Source: JBHEBG01 sp046557915 (GTDB taxonomy: Bacteria; Bacteroidota; Bacteroidia; Flavobacteriales; Flavobacteriaceae). From it: DNA of 64,000 nt. Of the stretch, positions 36,301 through 44,067 are shown in pieces (the first letter of the stretch is position 1; every line of letters begins with the position of its first letter). The position numbers and the translations under genes are program-made. Where the stretch lies: contig NZ_JBHEBG010000004.1 in the NCBI RefSeq assembly GCF_046557915.1, forward strand, positions 248,001 through 312,000, written 5' to 3'. Below the pieces are notes generated by a model. The model was given only the letters and a program-made list of their open reading frames with translations, had not been told where the DNA came from and did not search any database.

Positions 36301-36427
36301 ATTTCAGTTGATCTAATAAAATGTCGGCCCTATCGGTTTGGGAGAAAACACAAAAAGCATTGAAAAACAAAGCCCAACTTAAGAGAATAATAGTTTGTCG
36401 ATATGTGGCTTGGCACCTGGTTATCAT
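33320..36427 (-). CDS. hybrid two-component system regulator with TPR sensor (HTCS-like)
   Basis: A one-protein signalling system. The frame is open from 36541; I favour the ATG at 36427, which gives a signal-like start (MITRCQATYRQTIILLSWAL) and 1035 residues. Numbered from 36541: TPR repeats at ~95-490, coiled coil ~500-530, a membrane helix IYAVGGLLALILTVIVFQFF, histidine kinase (ISHEFRTPLTLILGPLEQL, phospho-His; ATPase VSDTGNGIPKEELSYIF), a receiver domain (LLIEDNADLRTYI; phospho-Asp in IISDLMMPKVDGLEV) and an AraC helix-turn-helix (IAEIAYSVGFQNPSYFSKCF). The sensor is TPR-based, not the Y_Y_Y propeller of PUL regulators. It lies 205 nt upstream of the desaturase-NHL array on the same strand and is its likely regulator. 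Confidence 0.88.
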   Translation of the reverse strand: MITRCQATYRQTIILLSWALFFNAFCVFSQTDRADILLDQLKSSKGEVYFSKANELAEIYLDNSLPKAKELIGTILNHNHVKDFPLQLAQTYYIQGRLLTLKGKYEAAYVPFDKALEIFKKNAANSKYIRCLLAKGATQTYQGLYTEAKEIFDECLEFYNKNSDEEGLAMTYYEYGHLKYFLSNYNESYDYYKKAIAIFEQLGNKKKLSDCHFRLGAAYAFNGDEGSALKNFVKSRSIKEEIGDMIGLARVNISLSNLNEENGNYEKALDYLRQSLSANSGYGDRRINSIIYNNTGVLYRNWKKYDSSIVYFKKGLEIRQILKSEEGIVQSLANIGDVYQLKGEPNKGIQYYKDAYRLSNTTEYQPRLFNISNKLGLAYLNEKRLDSAEFYLSKAYNGLKEKNDYYALGDSYKNLSLLSEKKGDFKKSLEYHKLYKQVEDSISEFSRNKELAEVQAKHDTAKQEKEINELQQENKSRKLWQNIYAVGGLLALILTVIVFQFFRFRNKKNKELLAIKETQRQQLEEVNQLKTRFFHNISHEFRTPLTLILGPLEQLKKAVDATMQPTVDIIERNGKRLLKLINQLLDLSKIEEGKISLKAAHIDIVPLLKGCVTSFQSMAEIKEVDLSLDLKKQSYFLYVDQAKLEEVIINLLSNALKYTPSGGRVTLDVDQSKNHLCVTVSDTGNGIPKEELSYIFNRFYQASNANTENQIGTGIGLALVKELVELHKGTITVDSEVGKGSSFKVNLPLGKEHLSADEMVTITSTSKTLIEQKVPDVLIEDEIIENDELPILLLIEDNADLRTYIKSILKNDYCIKEAIDGEDGISQAIELVPDIIISDLMMPKVDGLEVSKTLKEDVRTSHIPIILLTARSSKEDKIEGLKSLADDYLTKPFNNEELLVRIENLVAVRSKIQKHFSTGDILMPKKVKLNSIDQDFIKKVTEVLESEISNEIFGVIELADAVALSRSQLFRKIKAITDLTPNEFIRSFRLHRAMDMLKQQSGTIAEIAYSVGFQNPSYFSKCFHEQFGTLPSDVS

Positions 36428-36775
36428 ATGATAATACAAGATACTAATTTTAGGTATCATACTCGTTTGCCAGAGAATAGTACGGCTTAATAATTTGTTG
36501 GTTTCCCTTGTAATCCTTTTCAAAATTATGGCGCAAATCATACAAGGTTATCCGATGTAGTATCCCTGGTTCTGTTTTATGTATTTACTACTTATATAAG
36601 CGCTCAAAATTTTAGTTGTTACCAGGATTTAAATGTCATATTAGTGTTTAAAATATTATCTAAACGGAGTTAATGTGCTGAATATCAATAAGATAAATAA
36701 AAAAACATGTTGGTATGTTGTACTTTTTAAAACATCATTTACAAGTCCGGTAAATGAATATTCTGTAAGAGATTG

Positions 36776-37183
36776 TTAATTATAATTCTTCTGGATAATG
36801 TTTAAATATTTGTCCGGAAAATTTAACTTTTTTGCTAATTTGTAGAGTGATTTGGCATATGCCTCATTGGTTCCGGTTAGCAATTCGGAAGGCAGATTGT
36901 AACATATTGCCGTTATGGAATCATTAGTGTTTGTTATAATATTGACTTCTTCCGGAATATAGTCCGCTACGCTTGTTTCGGCATACAAATTATGAATGGC
37001 ATCTTTATCGATGGTCATCACGATTCCATATGACTTTTCATTTTTACAAGGAATTAATGAGGCTCTATTTCCAATTTTTAGGATATAATCATTTAAGTAA
37101 CCCATTCGTGGATTTGACGGTCTAATACCGTTTTTCAATAATATGGTCTCATCCATAAATAATCCATAAAAGAACACTTCCAT
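36776..37183 (-). CDS. gamma-glutamylcyclotransferase-like (AIG2/GGCT fold) protein
   Basis: A 135-residue protein with the family's opening strand-loop MEVFFYGLFMDETIL, close to the YGSLxxG substrate loop, and a compact beta-barrel pattern (YGIVMTIDKDAIHNLYAE). The catalytic Glu expected about 80 residues on is probably in PEEVNIIT, but I am not certain. GGCT proteins release 5-oxoproline from gamma-glutamyl peptides; in this small divergent member the activity is uncertain. It opens a run of four small minus-strand accessory genes (36776-38444), although spacers of 50-90 nt do not prove an operon. Confidence 0.65.
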   Translation of the reverse strand: MEVFFYGLFMDETILLKNGIRPSNPRMGYLNDYILKIGNRASLIPCKNEKSYGIVMTIDKDAIHNLYAETSVADYIPEEVNIITNTNDSITAICYNLPSELLTGTNEAYAKSLYKLAKKLNFPDKYLNIIQKNYN

Positions 37184-37234
37184 AATTGTTTTTTAATTAT
37201 ATCAAACGGTGCGTATATGAAACGGATGACGTTT

Positions 37235-37681
37235 TTATTTACCAGTATCCAAGTAGTTTTTAAGACTTTCCTTTATGAAATAATTCCATCCTCCTACGCA
37301 GCTTTCTCTTTTAAATTCAGGAATATTACCCGGAAAATCTTCTTTCACTTCCGCCGTTAGTTTAAGTCTTGTTTTTTTATTTTCTTCCATCAATTCAAAC
37401 GTAACAAATGAATCTCCCGGATATTCCCTATACCTCCATTGATATTTAATTTTATGGTGTAATTTCACTTCTGCTATAGTCCACAAATGAGTAAATTTTC
37501 GGTTTTCTACTTCAACCAAGAATTCGGTTTGGAAACCTTCTTCGGCCTTAAATGATTGGATTTGTTCAAAAAACCATTGGTTCATTTGGTTTGGTTCAGT
37601 AATGGCTTTCCAGACATTTTTTAAAGACGTCTGGTATATTTCTTCAACAATTATTGGTTTATCTGTTTTTTTCATTTCCAA
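37235..37681 (-). CDS. SRPBCC (AHSA1-type) domain protein
   Basis: A 148-residue START-like fold protein. The N-terminal strand IIVEEIYQTSLKNVWKAITE and the following NQMNQWFFE motif are typical of the AHSA1/SRPBCC family, as is the C-terminal long helix (GGWNYFIKESLKNYLD) that closes the hydrophobic cavity. Members bind hydrophobic ligands and act in varied roles; no catalytic residues are defined. It is cytoplasmic and lies between a GGCT-like gene and a small membrane protein on the same strand. Confidence 0.82.
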   Translation of the reverse strand: MEMKKTDKPIIVEEIYQTSLKNVWKAITEPNQMNQWFFEQIQSFKAEEGFQTEFLVEVENRKFTHLWTIAEVKLHHKIKYQWRYREYPGDSFVTFELMEENKKTRLKLTAEVKEDFPGNIPEFKRESCVGGWNYFIKESLKNYLDTGK

Positions 37682-37773
37682 AAGTTTTTTTCAACCATTT
37701 CACTTCAACTCTTAAATACAATTTTGTTTCGGTGGTATTGCTTTTGTCTAGTTTGGATTGCTTCAAATAATAT

Positions 37774-38097
37774 TTACTCACCTCTTTTTTCGCGTAAATA
37801 GAGAAACAAAGGAAAGCCACCGGCCAATCCAAAAAGCAAGGTTAACAGCCAAACCAGGTATAGCGATTTAATCTTATACTTCTTAGTTTCACTGTACGAC
37901 CAAATAAAGAATACTAAAACGGCAAATAACAGATCAATAGAAAATATAGAAGATATCCTATTGGAAAACATGCCATTAAGAGTGACTTTAGGTTTGGTGT
38001 ATAATAATATGTTACCTGTTTCTATGGATTCAATTGCTACAAAAATTGAAGGGAGAATAAACCCCAAAATTGCTAGCGTTAAATACGTTTTTTTCAT
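37774..38097 (-). CDS. small three-helix membrane protein
   Basis: A 107-residue hydrophobic protein with helices at ~5-23 (YLTLAILGFILPSIFVAI), ~50-68 (IFSIDLLFAVLVFFIWSYS) and ~80-100 (LYLVWLLTLLFGLAGGFPLF), ending in a charged tail (YLREKRGE). This resembles DUF2834-like small membrane proteins (three helices, tryptophan-rich), but the match is not firm. It lies 11 nt from the next gene upstream (38109-38444), so the two are probably co-transcribed. The function is unknown. Confidence 0.6.
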   Translation of the reverse strand: MKKTYLTLAILGFILPSIFVAIESIETGNILLYTKPKVTLNGMFSNRISSIFSIDLLFAVLVFFIWSYSETKKYKIKSLYLVWLLTLLFGLAGGFPLFLYLREKRGE

Positions 38098-38108
38098 TTG
38101 ATGGATAT

Positions 38109-38444
38109 TTAGTATTGGTACTTTTTACCTTCACTTTTCAAAAGAATTTGAGCTTCTTTCCATTTAGGAATATCGTTCGCTTCAATTGTGATGGTACGGA
38201 TTTCCTTTGCCAATAACTTTGATCGTTTAATAGCATCTAGATGGGCTTTACTGTATGCAAATGCTCTCATATCTTGTTCATTTCTCCAAAGGGTCATCGT
38301 ATAATGCTTTGTCCAGAATCCTTTTTTCTTAAATGCTATACAATTGGCTGTTTTTAGTTGATTAAATATATGAAATGCAAATATGGATAATCTAAAGAAA
38401 TGTAATGGAGATTTTAGCTCTATGGACGTTATGCTTACTTTCAT
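38109..38444 (-). CDS. DUF3291-like / CrtA-type small protein
   Basis: A 111-residue protein without a signal. The core GFWTKHYTMTLWRNEQDMRA followed by FAYSKAHLDAIKRS, with a Trp and His spaced as in ferredoxin-like antibiotic-monooxygenase folds, resembles the DUF3291 / spheroidene-monooxygenase-like family. Substrate and activity are unknown, and the haem-ligating His of CrtA cannot be assigned with certainty. It is probably co-transcribed with the downstream membrane protein. Confidence 0.6.
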   Translation of the reverse strand: MKVSITSIELKSPLHFFRLSIFAFHIFNQLKTANCIAFKKKGFWTKHYTMTLWRNEQDMRAFAYSKAHLDAIKRSKLLAKEIRTITIEANDIPKWKEAQILLKSEGKKYQY

Positions 38445-38588
38445 ATAGTTTTTTTTGGATGAAATTTATCTGTTGTACGACTATTTTATAGCCAACCTAA
38501 CACATTTTCAGGAGAAATCCTTACTTTCTACATAGTACGCCACTAGTTTGCAGAGTTAGATTGGCCGCTTCATCAGGGGAATTGCAGG

Positions 38589-39761
38589 TTACTTTTTTAA
38601 ATACGCTCGCGTTAATCTAAATATATCGAACATTTTTTGTTGACCATCATCCCCATTATTGGTAAGTAGAATAACCTGTAAATCCAAATCAGGATTGATC
38701 GATAGTATTGAACGGTAACCATCAAATCCGCCAGTGTGCCAAAAGTCGTTAGGATCTGTGAATACTCCCGTATGTTCATACTGTCCTGTTCCGGTCATCC
38801 ACCCAAACCCATAATCTGCTATTCCTTCCAAAGAACTTTGAACAGTGATCATTAAATTGAGACTTTCCTCGGAAATGATAGTGTAATCTAAAAGAGCCTC
38901 CACAAATAAGCCAAGGTCATGGGTAGAGCTTACGATGCCATTGGCCCCATAGATAAGCGAGTCAAAACCTAAGACTTTGATTGAATTACCAAAGGACAAT
39001 GCATAATCGTTATTGAGATCGCCTAGATGCGCGTTCTCACTGATTACAAAAGAATTTGGCATACCCACCGGATCGAAAATACTGGTTTTCATAAAATTTG
39101 GGTAACTCATTCCTGTAATTTTTTCAATAATCAAAGCGAGAAAAACGTAGGCCGTATTTGAATATTCACTGTCAGTACCTGGTTCAAACAGTAAATTGTT
39201 TAGTCCAGACCCCGGAATTATGAGTGGTATTTGAGAAACCGTTAAGCCATCCAATGTAGACAAATCGTCATTATCATCAATATAATCCAGTAGACCCGAA
39301 CGATGCGATAACAGATGAGAAATTGTAATGTTTTCAAAAGAACTGGGCAGTTCAGGTAAAATTTCCAACAAAGTATCATCTAGGGAGATTAGGTTTTGCT
39401 CTACCAGTTGCATTATTGCTATTGCAGTAAATGGCTTGGTAATAGAAGCAATCCTAAAACCCGTATGCTCATGTATTTGGTGATTCCCTTGTAGTCTGGC
39501 TAGCCCCTTATTATGCTGATATAGCACAGTTCCTTGGTGTTTAATTAAGATACTTAAACCAGGATCGGTATCTGATTGATTTTCGTCTAAATATTGCGTT
39601 AACTGGGTTGGTAAATTGCGTTCCTCTACTGGGGTAACATTGTCGTCATCAATTGTTATTGCGTTATCGTCATCACTACTGCATGAGGTAGTACCCAAAA
39701 AAAGTGTAAATGTGAAAAGACCATAAAGTCTTGCTTTGCTTATTGTTTTTTGAAGTTCCAT
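38589..39761 (-). CDS. serine hydrolase of the beta-lactamase class C / AmpC-like family (lipoprotein)
   Basis: A 390-residue lipoprotein (lipobox in FTLFLGTTSC followed by SSDDDN, compatible with surface export). The penicillin-binding fold motifs are present in order: SxxK as RIASITKPFTAIA, Y-x-N as DSEYSNTAYVFL, and an HTG triad as WHTGGFDGYRS. This set (S-x-x-K, Y-x-N, H-x-G) is found in esterases, D-aminopeptidases and carboxypeptidases as well as class C beta-lactamases, so the substrate is not defined; a peptidase or esterase is more likely than resistance. It appears monocistronic. Confidence 0.87.
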   Translation of the reverse strand: MELQKTISKARLYGLFTFTLFLGTTSCSSDDDNAITIDDDNVTPVEERNLPTQLTQYLDENQSDTDPGLSILIKHQGTVLYQHNKGLARLQGNHQIHEHTGFRIASITKPFTAIAIMQLVEQNLISLDDTLLEILPELPSSFENITISHLLSHRSGLLDYIDDNDDLSTLDGLTVSQIPLIIPGSGLNNLLFEPGTDSEYSNTAYVFLALIIEKITGMSYPNFMKTSIFDPVGMPNSFVISENAHLGDLNNDYALSFGNSIKVLGFDSLIYGANGIVSSTHDLGLFVEALLDYTIISEESLNLMITVQSSLEGIADYGFGWMTGTGQYEHTGVFTDPNDFWHTGGFDGYRSILSINPDLDLQVILLTNNGDDGQQKMFDIFRLTRAYLKK

Positions 39762-39911
39762 AGTTAATATGTTTATGTTTTGGCTCTCGATAACCGAATC
39801 GAGTATTTATTTTAACCGATGCAAATGTGAAGGGTCTATGTTGATAAAATGCTTCAAACGATGATTTGAGACTTTTTTGTTGACTTAAACATGTTGCGAT
39901 AAAGGAAAAAA

Positions 39912-40012
39912 TTAGTCCTTGGCGGATGCTTTTTGATATTCCTTGGGAGAAACGCTAACCAGCCTTTTGGAAATACGGTTTAAGGTTGCTTAAGAATTAA
40001 AACCGTCTAGAT
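39912..40012 (-). pseudogene. truncated tail of an AraC-family regulator
   Basis: A ~100-bp remnant of the C-terminus of the regulator encoded at 41677-42837. The minus strand reads GFNS-stop-ATLNRISKRLV followed by SPKEYQKASAKD and the original stop, against GFNSKATLNRIFKKQVGISP in the intact gene; the Lys codon AAA has become TAA. It lies in the 601-nt gene-free stretch 39762-40362, where I see nothing else. The copy on each side of the GH5-like gene suggests an old duplication or rearrangement. Confidence 0.85.
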
Positions 40013-40362
40013 ACCAGGGTGATGTTCGGTACCGATGTATTACAGGAAGTGGGTTAATCAAACTTGTTTTATCCCTACAACCTTTTTTAGTAGCAATATG
40101 TTTTTATTTGGGAATGTTATCAATCAGGTTTTGAAAAAAGATATCATATTTAATAACTTATGATTACCTCTATTCGAAACGGGATGTGTTAAACATCGCC
40201 TTTTGTTTAAATAATACCCAAATTGATTATTTCTAAGTAAAGAATGATAAATTTTGAATAAGAAGTTAAATTAGAGTTTTGTAGTTTTCATGGTTTGGCA
40301 GCTTTATTTTTATAAATCTAGGTAAGCGCGTATTTTTTAATTCAAGACATAAAAGCAAAGAC

Positions 40363-41514
40363 ATGAGTAAGAGAATCAACATTGGCATATTGCTTATAAG
40401 CTTTTTAACTATTCAAACGGTATTTGGGCAAGTTTACGAAGGTAAATGGACTAAAGAAAAAGCGAATAAATGGTATAATAGTTATAACTGGTTAGCGGGC
40501 ACAAATTTTAGTCCAAGTACAGCAATCAATCAGTTAGAAATGTGGCAAGCAGAGACCTTTGATCTAGAAACCATAGATAGAGAATTAAAATGGTCAGCAG
40601 ATTTAGGCTTCAACCTTCACAGAGTGTATTTACACAATTTATTGTGGCAGCAAAACTCATGCGCATTTATAGATAGAATGCATCAATTTCTAGATGTAGC
40701 GGATAAATACAATATCAAAATTATGTTTGTTCTATTTGATGACGTTTGGGATCCTAATCCGAAATTGGGAAAACAAAGAGAACCGGTTCCGCACAGGCAC
40801 AATTCTGGTTGGTTGCAAGCACCTGGTAAAGAGTATTTACAAAATGAGGAGTTGCATCCATTGTTAGAGGCATATGTTAAAGGCGTGATCACGGCATTTA
40901 AAAATGATACCCGTGTTGCCGTATGGGATTTGTACAACGAACCTACGCAAGAAAATACAGGTTGGTATGGTGAAGAATCGGTTAATAAAACGGAATTGGC
41001 TCCAGATGTAAAACGTAAATATACACTTAGATTAGTAAAGAAAACATTCAAATGGGCAAGGGAAGTTAATCCGTCGCAGCCGCTAACCATGGGAATTTGG
41101 TGGAACGATGTTAATAATTGGGGAACTCCGAAAAAAATGCCGGATGTAGACCGTGTAATGATGGAAAATTCAGATGTTATTACCTTTCACACTTATGATA
41201 AAGATATAAAAGTAGTTCACAAGAAAATTTCAGAATTAAAAAAATATGGTCGGCCTATAATCTGTACTGAATATATGGCACGTAGTGAAAACAATACTTT
41301 TGAGAATTTGATGCCTATTTTTAAAGCAGAAAACATTGGGGCCATTAGTTGGGGCTTTGTTGCTGGGAAAACCAATACCATATACCCTTGGCATTCATGG
41401 CAGGAAACTTTTACAACGGAACCGAAGGTTTGGCATCACGATATATTAAGACCAGATGGTACACCCTACGATCAGGCAGAAGTAGATTTAATAAAACGAC
41501 TAACAAAGGAATAA
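40363..41514 (+). CDS. secreted GH5-like (clan GH-A) glycoside hydrolase
   Basis: A 383-residue exported TIM-barrel hydrolase with a signal peptide ending near QTVFGQ. The acid/base Glu is in AVWDLYNEPTQ at the end of strand 4, and the nucleophile Glu is in PIICTEYMA at strand 7. Both are spaced as in GH5 and related clan GH-A families, as is the early HRVYLHN. It acts on beta-linked polysaccharides, with retention of configuration; the actual substrate (mannan, glucan or xylan) cannot be read from sequence alone. It is flanked on one side by an AraC regulator and on the other by that regulator's broken tail copy. It is the only plus-strand gene between 16 kb and 45 kb apart from the IS. Confidence 0.82.
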   Translation: MSKRINIGILLISFLTIQTVFGQVYEGKWTKEKANKWYNSYNWLAGTNFSPSTAINQLEMWQAETFDLETIDRELKWSADLGFNLHRVYLHNLLWQQNSCAFIDRMHQFLDVADKYNIKIMFVLFDDVWDPNPKLGKQREPVPHRHNSGWLQAPGKEYLQNEELHPLLEAYVKGVITAFKNDTRVAVWDLYNEPTQENTGWYGEESVNKTELAPDVKRKYTLRLVKKTFKWAREVNPSQPLTMGIWWNDVNNWGTPKKMPDVDRVMMENSDVITFHTYDKDIKVVHKKISELKKYGRPIICTEYMARSENNTFENLMPIFKAENIGAISWGFVAGKTNTIYPWHSWQETFTTEPKVWHHDILRPDGTPYDQAEVDLIKRLTKE

Positions 41515-41676
41515 AGTCTCTTAGTTCCATGAAAATTTGTGCGGTAGAAGTTTATTTGGGATGGGTACAAGTGTAAATTGACTTATGCCCCTTCTGCATT
41601 GAAGAATTAAGCTTAAAGTAGATAATTTAAGTTTCAAGAACTATTTGCGTTATTGGTAAAGAAATAAAATAAAAAA

Positions 41677-42837
41677 TTAGTCCTTAGCCTGTGCCTTTTG
41701 ATATTCCTTGGGAGAAATTCCGACCTGCTTTTTAAAAATACGGTTTAAGGTTGCTTTAGAATTAAAACCGCTTTCAATTCCTAAGGCCAAAATGGTGTAT
41801 TTACGATTTTCAGGATTTGATAAAAGGCTCTTAAAATGCTTCACCCGAAACCCATTTACAAAATCATAGAAGGATTGTTGGGCTATGGAGTTTATGGTCT
41901 GGGAGATGTTATGCGTGGTTACATTTATACTTTCTGATAAATCTTGAATCTTAAGTTGGGGTTCGAGATAAATTTTATCCAACTCAAATAGTTGCTCAAT
42001 TTTTGAAAATAAAGCTCCCATTTCATCTTCAGAAAGTGAGGATGACTGATATTTGGGTAAAGAATTGCCTTCTTTTTCTTCTATTACAGCTGTCCTATCC
42101 TCAGCATTTATTTTGTTTAGTTTTAAAGCACTTTCGTATTCCGCCAAAGAATATTGCCTAATTCCGTTATAACATAAATAAAACAAGGAGATTACAATAG
42201 AGGTGTAAACAATAATATAGAGGATACTTAAGCTTCCTATATGCCAAAAGCTAAATGCAAGCGATATAAGAAAAACAAATAGATTGTTAATAAAATATAC
42301 CCAAGTAAAGTTCCCAAGCCAGGTTAACCTAATAGTTTCTATGAAAGAATAATCATCCTTTATTTTTTTACGATACTGTTTCAATTTGTTTAGGTACCAA
42401 AGCAGGGCGACAAAAACAAAAACGTTGCCCCCTCTATAGAAAAACTGGTACAAGTATGAGGGTGTCTTATATTGCGTGGTTAATTTTTCACTGTCATAAT
42501 CTGTCAGCAAGACAAAATCTACCAAAATAAAAATTGTAAAAGCAATGGCGAAGGAACCAAACCACCACCATTCTTTTTTTAATTTATTATCCTTACTTAT
42601 AAGGAGCATGGAATAAGTTAGAAAGGTTGGAAGGATATAAAAACTCACCAATTTTTCTAGGATAAAATTAAATTCATTGAGCCCACTTCTAACCCATATG
42701 TCGCTTATGAAAATAATACTTATAAGAACCATGGTTATAATAAGCACATAATCGCTAAGCATCTTTCTTTTTTTCTGAAAAATGAACAGCAAAAAAATAG
42801 CAAGAATGCTTATGCCTATTATATCAATGATGAGCAT
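41677..42837 (-). CDS. membrane-anchored AraC-family transcriptional regulator
   Basis: A 386-residue regulator. About seven hydrophobic helices fill residues ~1-220 (for example IIGISILAIFLLFIF; YIIVYTSIVISLFYLCY), followed by a cytoplasmic AraC/XylS DNA-binding domain at ~280-386, with KIQDLSESINVTTHNISQTI as the first helix-turn-helix and ILALGIESGFNSKATLNRIF as the second. This 7TM-AraC organisation is frequent in Bacteroidota. It probably senses an envelope signal and may control the convergent GH5-like gene or the DUF6786-like/oxidoreductase pair upstream in its own transcript, whose nearer gene starts its coding end only 5 nt away. Confidence 0.85.
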   Translation of the reverse strand: MLIIDIIGISILAIFLLFIFQKKRKMLSDYVLIITMVLISIIFISDIWVRSGLNEFNFILEKLVSFYILPTFLTYSMLLISKDNKLKKEWWWFGSFAIAFTIFILVDFVLLTDYDSEKLTTQYKTPSYLYQFFYRGGNVFVFVALLWYLNKLKQYRKKIKDDYSFIETIRLTWLGNFTWVYFINNLFVFLISLAFSFWHIGSLSILYIIVYTSIVISLFYLCYNGIRQYSLAEYESALKLNKINAEDRTAVIEEKEGNSLPKYQSSSLSEDEMGALFSKIEQLFELDKIYLEPQLKIQDLSESINVTTHNISQTINSIAQQSFYDFVNGFRVKHFKSLLSNPENRKYTILALGIESGFNSKATLNRIFKKQVGISPKEYQKAQAKD

Positions 42838-42842
42838 ACGAT

Positions 42843-44042
42843 TTACTTTTTTTGATGTCCGAGTTTTGTCAGATCAAAACCTAAAACCTTTTTCGAAATG
42901 GCATTTAAAGCCTCAAAATCTCCCTCAAAATGATAGGTTTTATGAATATGTTTTATGCTTTCATTTTGCTTCAATTCTTTGGCTGGCGACGAAGATTCCA
43001 ATTCATAAAATGGACCAAGTTGACTGCCGTCTTCCAGGGGGCCATCATTGTATGAATTTATAACATCCCCGCCGTACGGGTTCTCCTGTAATTTCCAGAG
43101 TGAATTTACATAAGTTGAATCACCGGAAAAAGAATACTCTATTACCGTAAGGATTTTTTCGTCACTGTCATAACTGCCAAATTTTGGTAAGACATTTTGT
43201 GGGGGTAATCCAATTTTTGACCTATATTTCCCATCGCCCTTAAATAACACGGTATTATCAACAATTTGTAGTCTATCTGGGCCAATTTCACCAAAATAGC
43301 TGGTGTTCAATGCTAAAGAGTCTTTATATGGGACAATGACCGTAGTACTTTCGGAGGGGAGAAACATACCCAGAATCCAAATGGACAAAAGCCCTTGCTG
43401 CTTACTCCAGGCCTCGGATCCGCTGTTTTTCATTGTATTTTCGGATTGATATCCCACAAACTGTATTTTATCCCCCAGTGCTATATCCAGATTTTTTTCG
43501 ATGTTTGGTTTGCTAAATATGGATACGTTCCTTTCAATTTCAATATCAAATACAGTTCCACTGTAATTTTGCAGATTCATCTTACGGGTAAAATGTGCTA
43601 CGGTATCATTGCTATGCACAAGGGTAAATGCTTCGGTATCTATTTCCTTGGGTGTAAACCAGTTTTTCAATGTAAAGTCATCACCCTTTCTAAAGAAAAT
43701 TGAAAACTGACCCCCTTCTGGCCCCAGCCAAAATCTATCTTCACCGCCAAAAGCATTGATATGCTCTTCAAACTTATTGGCGGCAATAAGATCATAGTTG
43801 ATCCAACCATAGCTCTTTCCGTTCATTCCATTTGATGTACTTGTCATTACGCGACCCTGATAGTCCGCAACCACGGAAATCTGACATAGATCGTTGTTAC
43901 TTTTAAGCACAATGGTTTTTTTGTGCTTGTTTAAGTACTCCAAATCATATCCAAATGTACCCTTTACGTTTTTTTTGTTGCTACAACCGTTTAAGAAGGT
44001 TGCGCAAACTAGCAGTGTAACAATAGGTGTTATATTCTTCAT
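42843..44042 (-). CDS. DUF6786-like lipoprotein, mutarotase-fold type
   Basis: The open frame begins at 44078, overlapping the oxidoreductase, but the ATG at 44042 gives a good lipoprotein signal (MKNITPIVTLLVCATFLNGC), so I take 399 residues. The mature protein is beta-rich, with RFWLGPEGGQFSIFF and YGGDVINSYNDGP, which resembles the galactose-mutarotase-like beta-sandwich proteins annotated DUF6786 in Bacteroidota and Planctomycetes sugar loci. The family name is from memory and moderately sure; catalytic residues are not assigned. The sequence after Cys (SNKK) lacks the surface-export motif, so a periplasmic location is likely. Confidence 0.7.
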   Translation of the reverse strand: MKNITPIVTLLVCATFLNGCSNKKNVKGTFGYDLEYLNKHKKTIVLKSNNDLCQISVVADYQGRVMTSTSNGMNGKSYGWINYDLIAANKFEEHINAFGGEDRFWLGPEGGQFSIFFRKGDDFTLKNWFTPKEIDTEAFTLVHSNDTVAHFTRKMNLQNYSGTVFDIEIERNVSIFSKPNIEKNLDIALGDKIQFVGYQSENTMKNSGSEAWSKQQGLLSIWILGMFLPSESTTVIVPYKDSLALNTSYFGEIGPDRLQIVDNTVLFKGDGKYRSKIGLPPQNVLPKFGSYDSDEKILTVIEYSFSGDSTYVNSLWKLQENPYGGDVINSYNDGPLEDGSQLGPFYELESSSPAKELKQNESIKHIHKTYHFEGDFEALNAISKKVLGFDLTKLGHQKK

Positions 44043-44067
44043 GTAGTCATTATTGCATATGTTAATC

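Noticed and set aside
38589..39761. Beta-lactamase resistance gene
   Set aside because: Class C-like motifs are shared by many esterases and peptidases; nothing in the context suggests antibiotic resistance.
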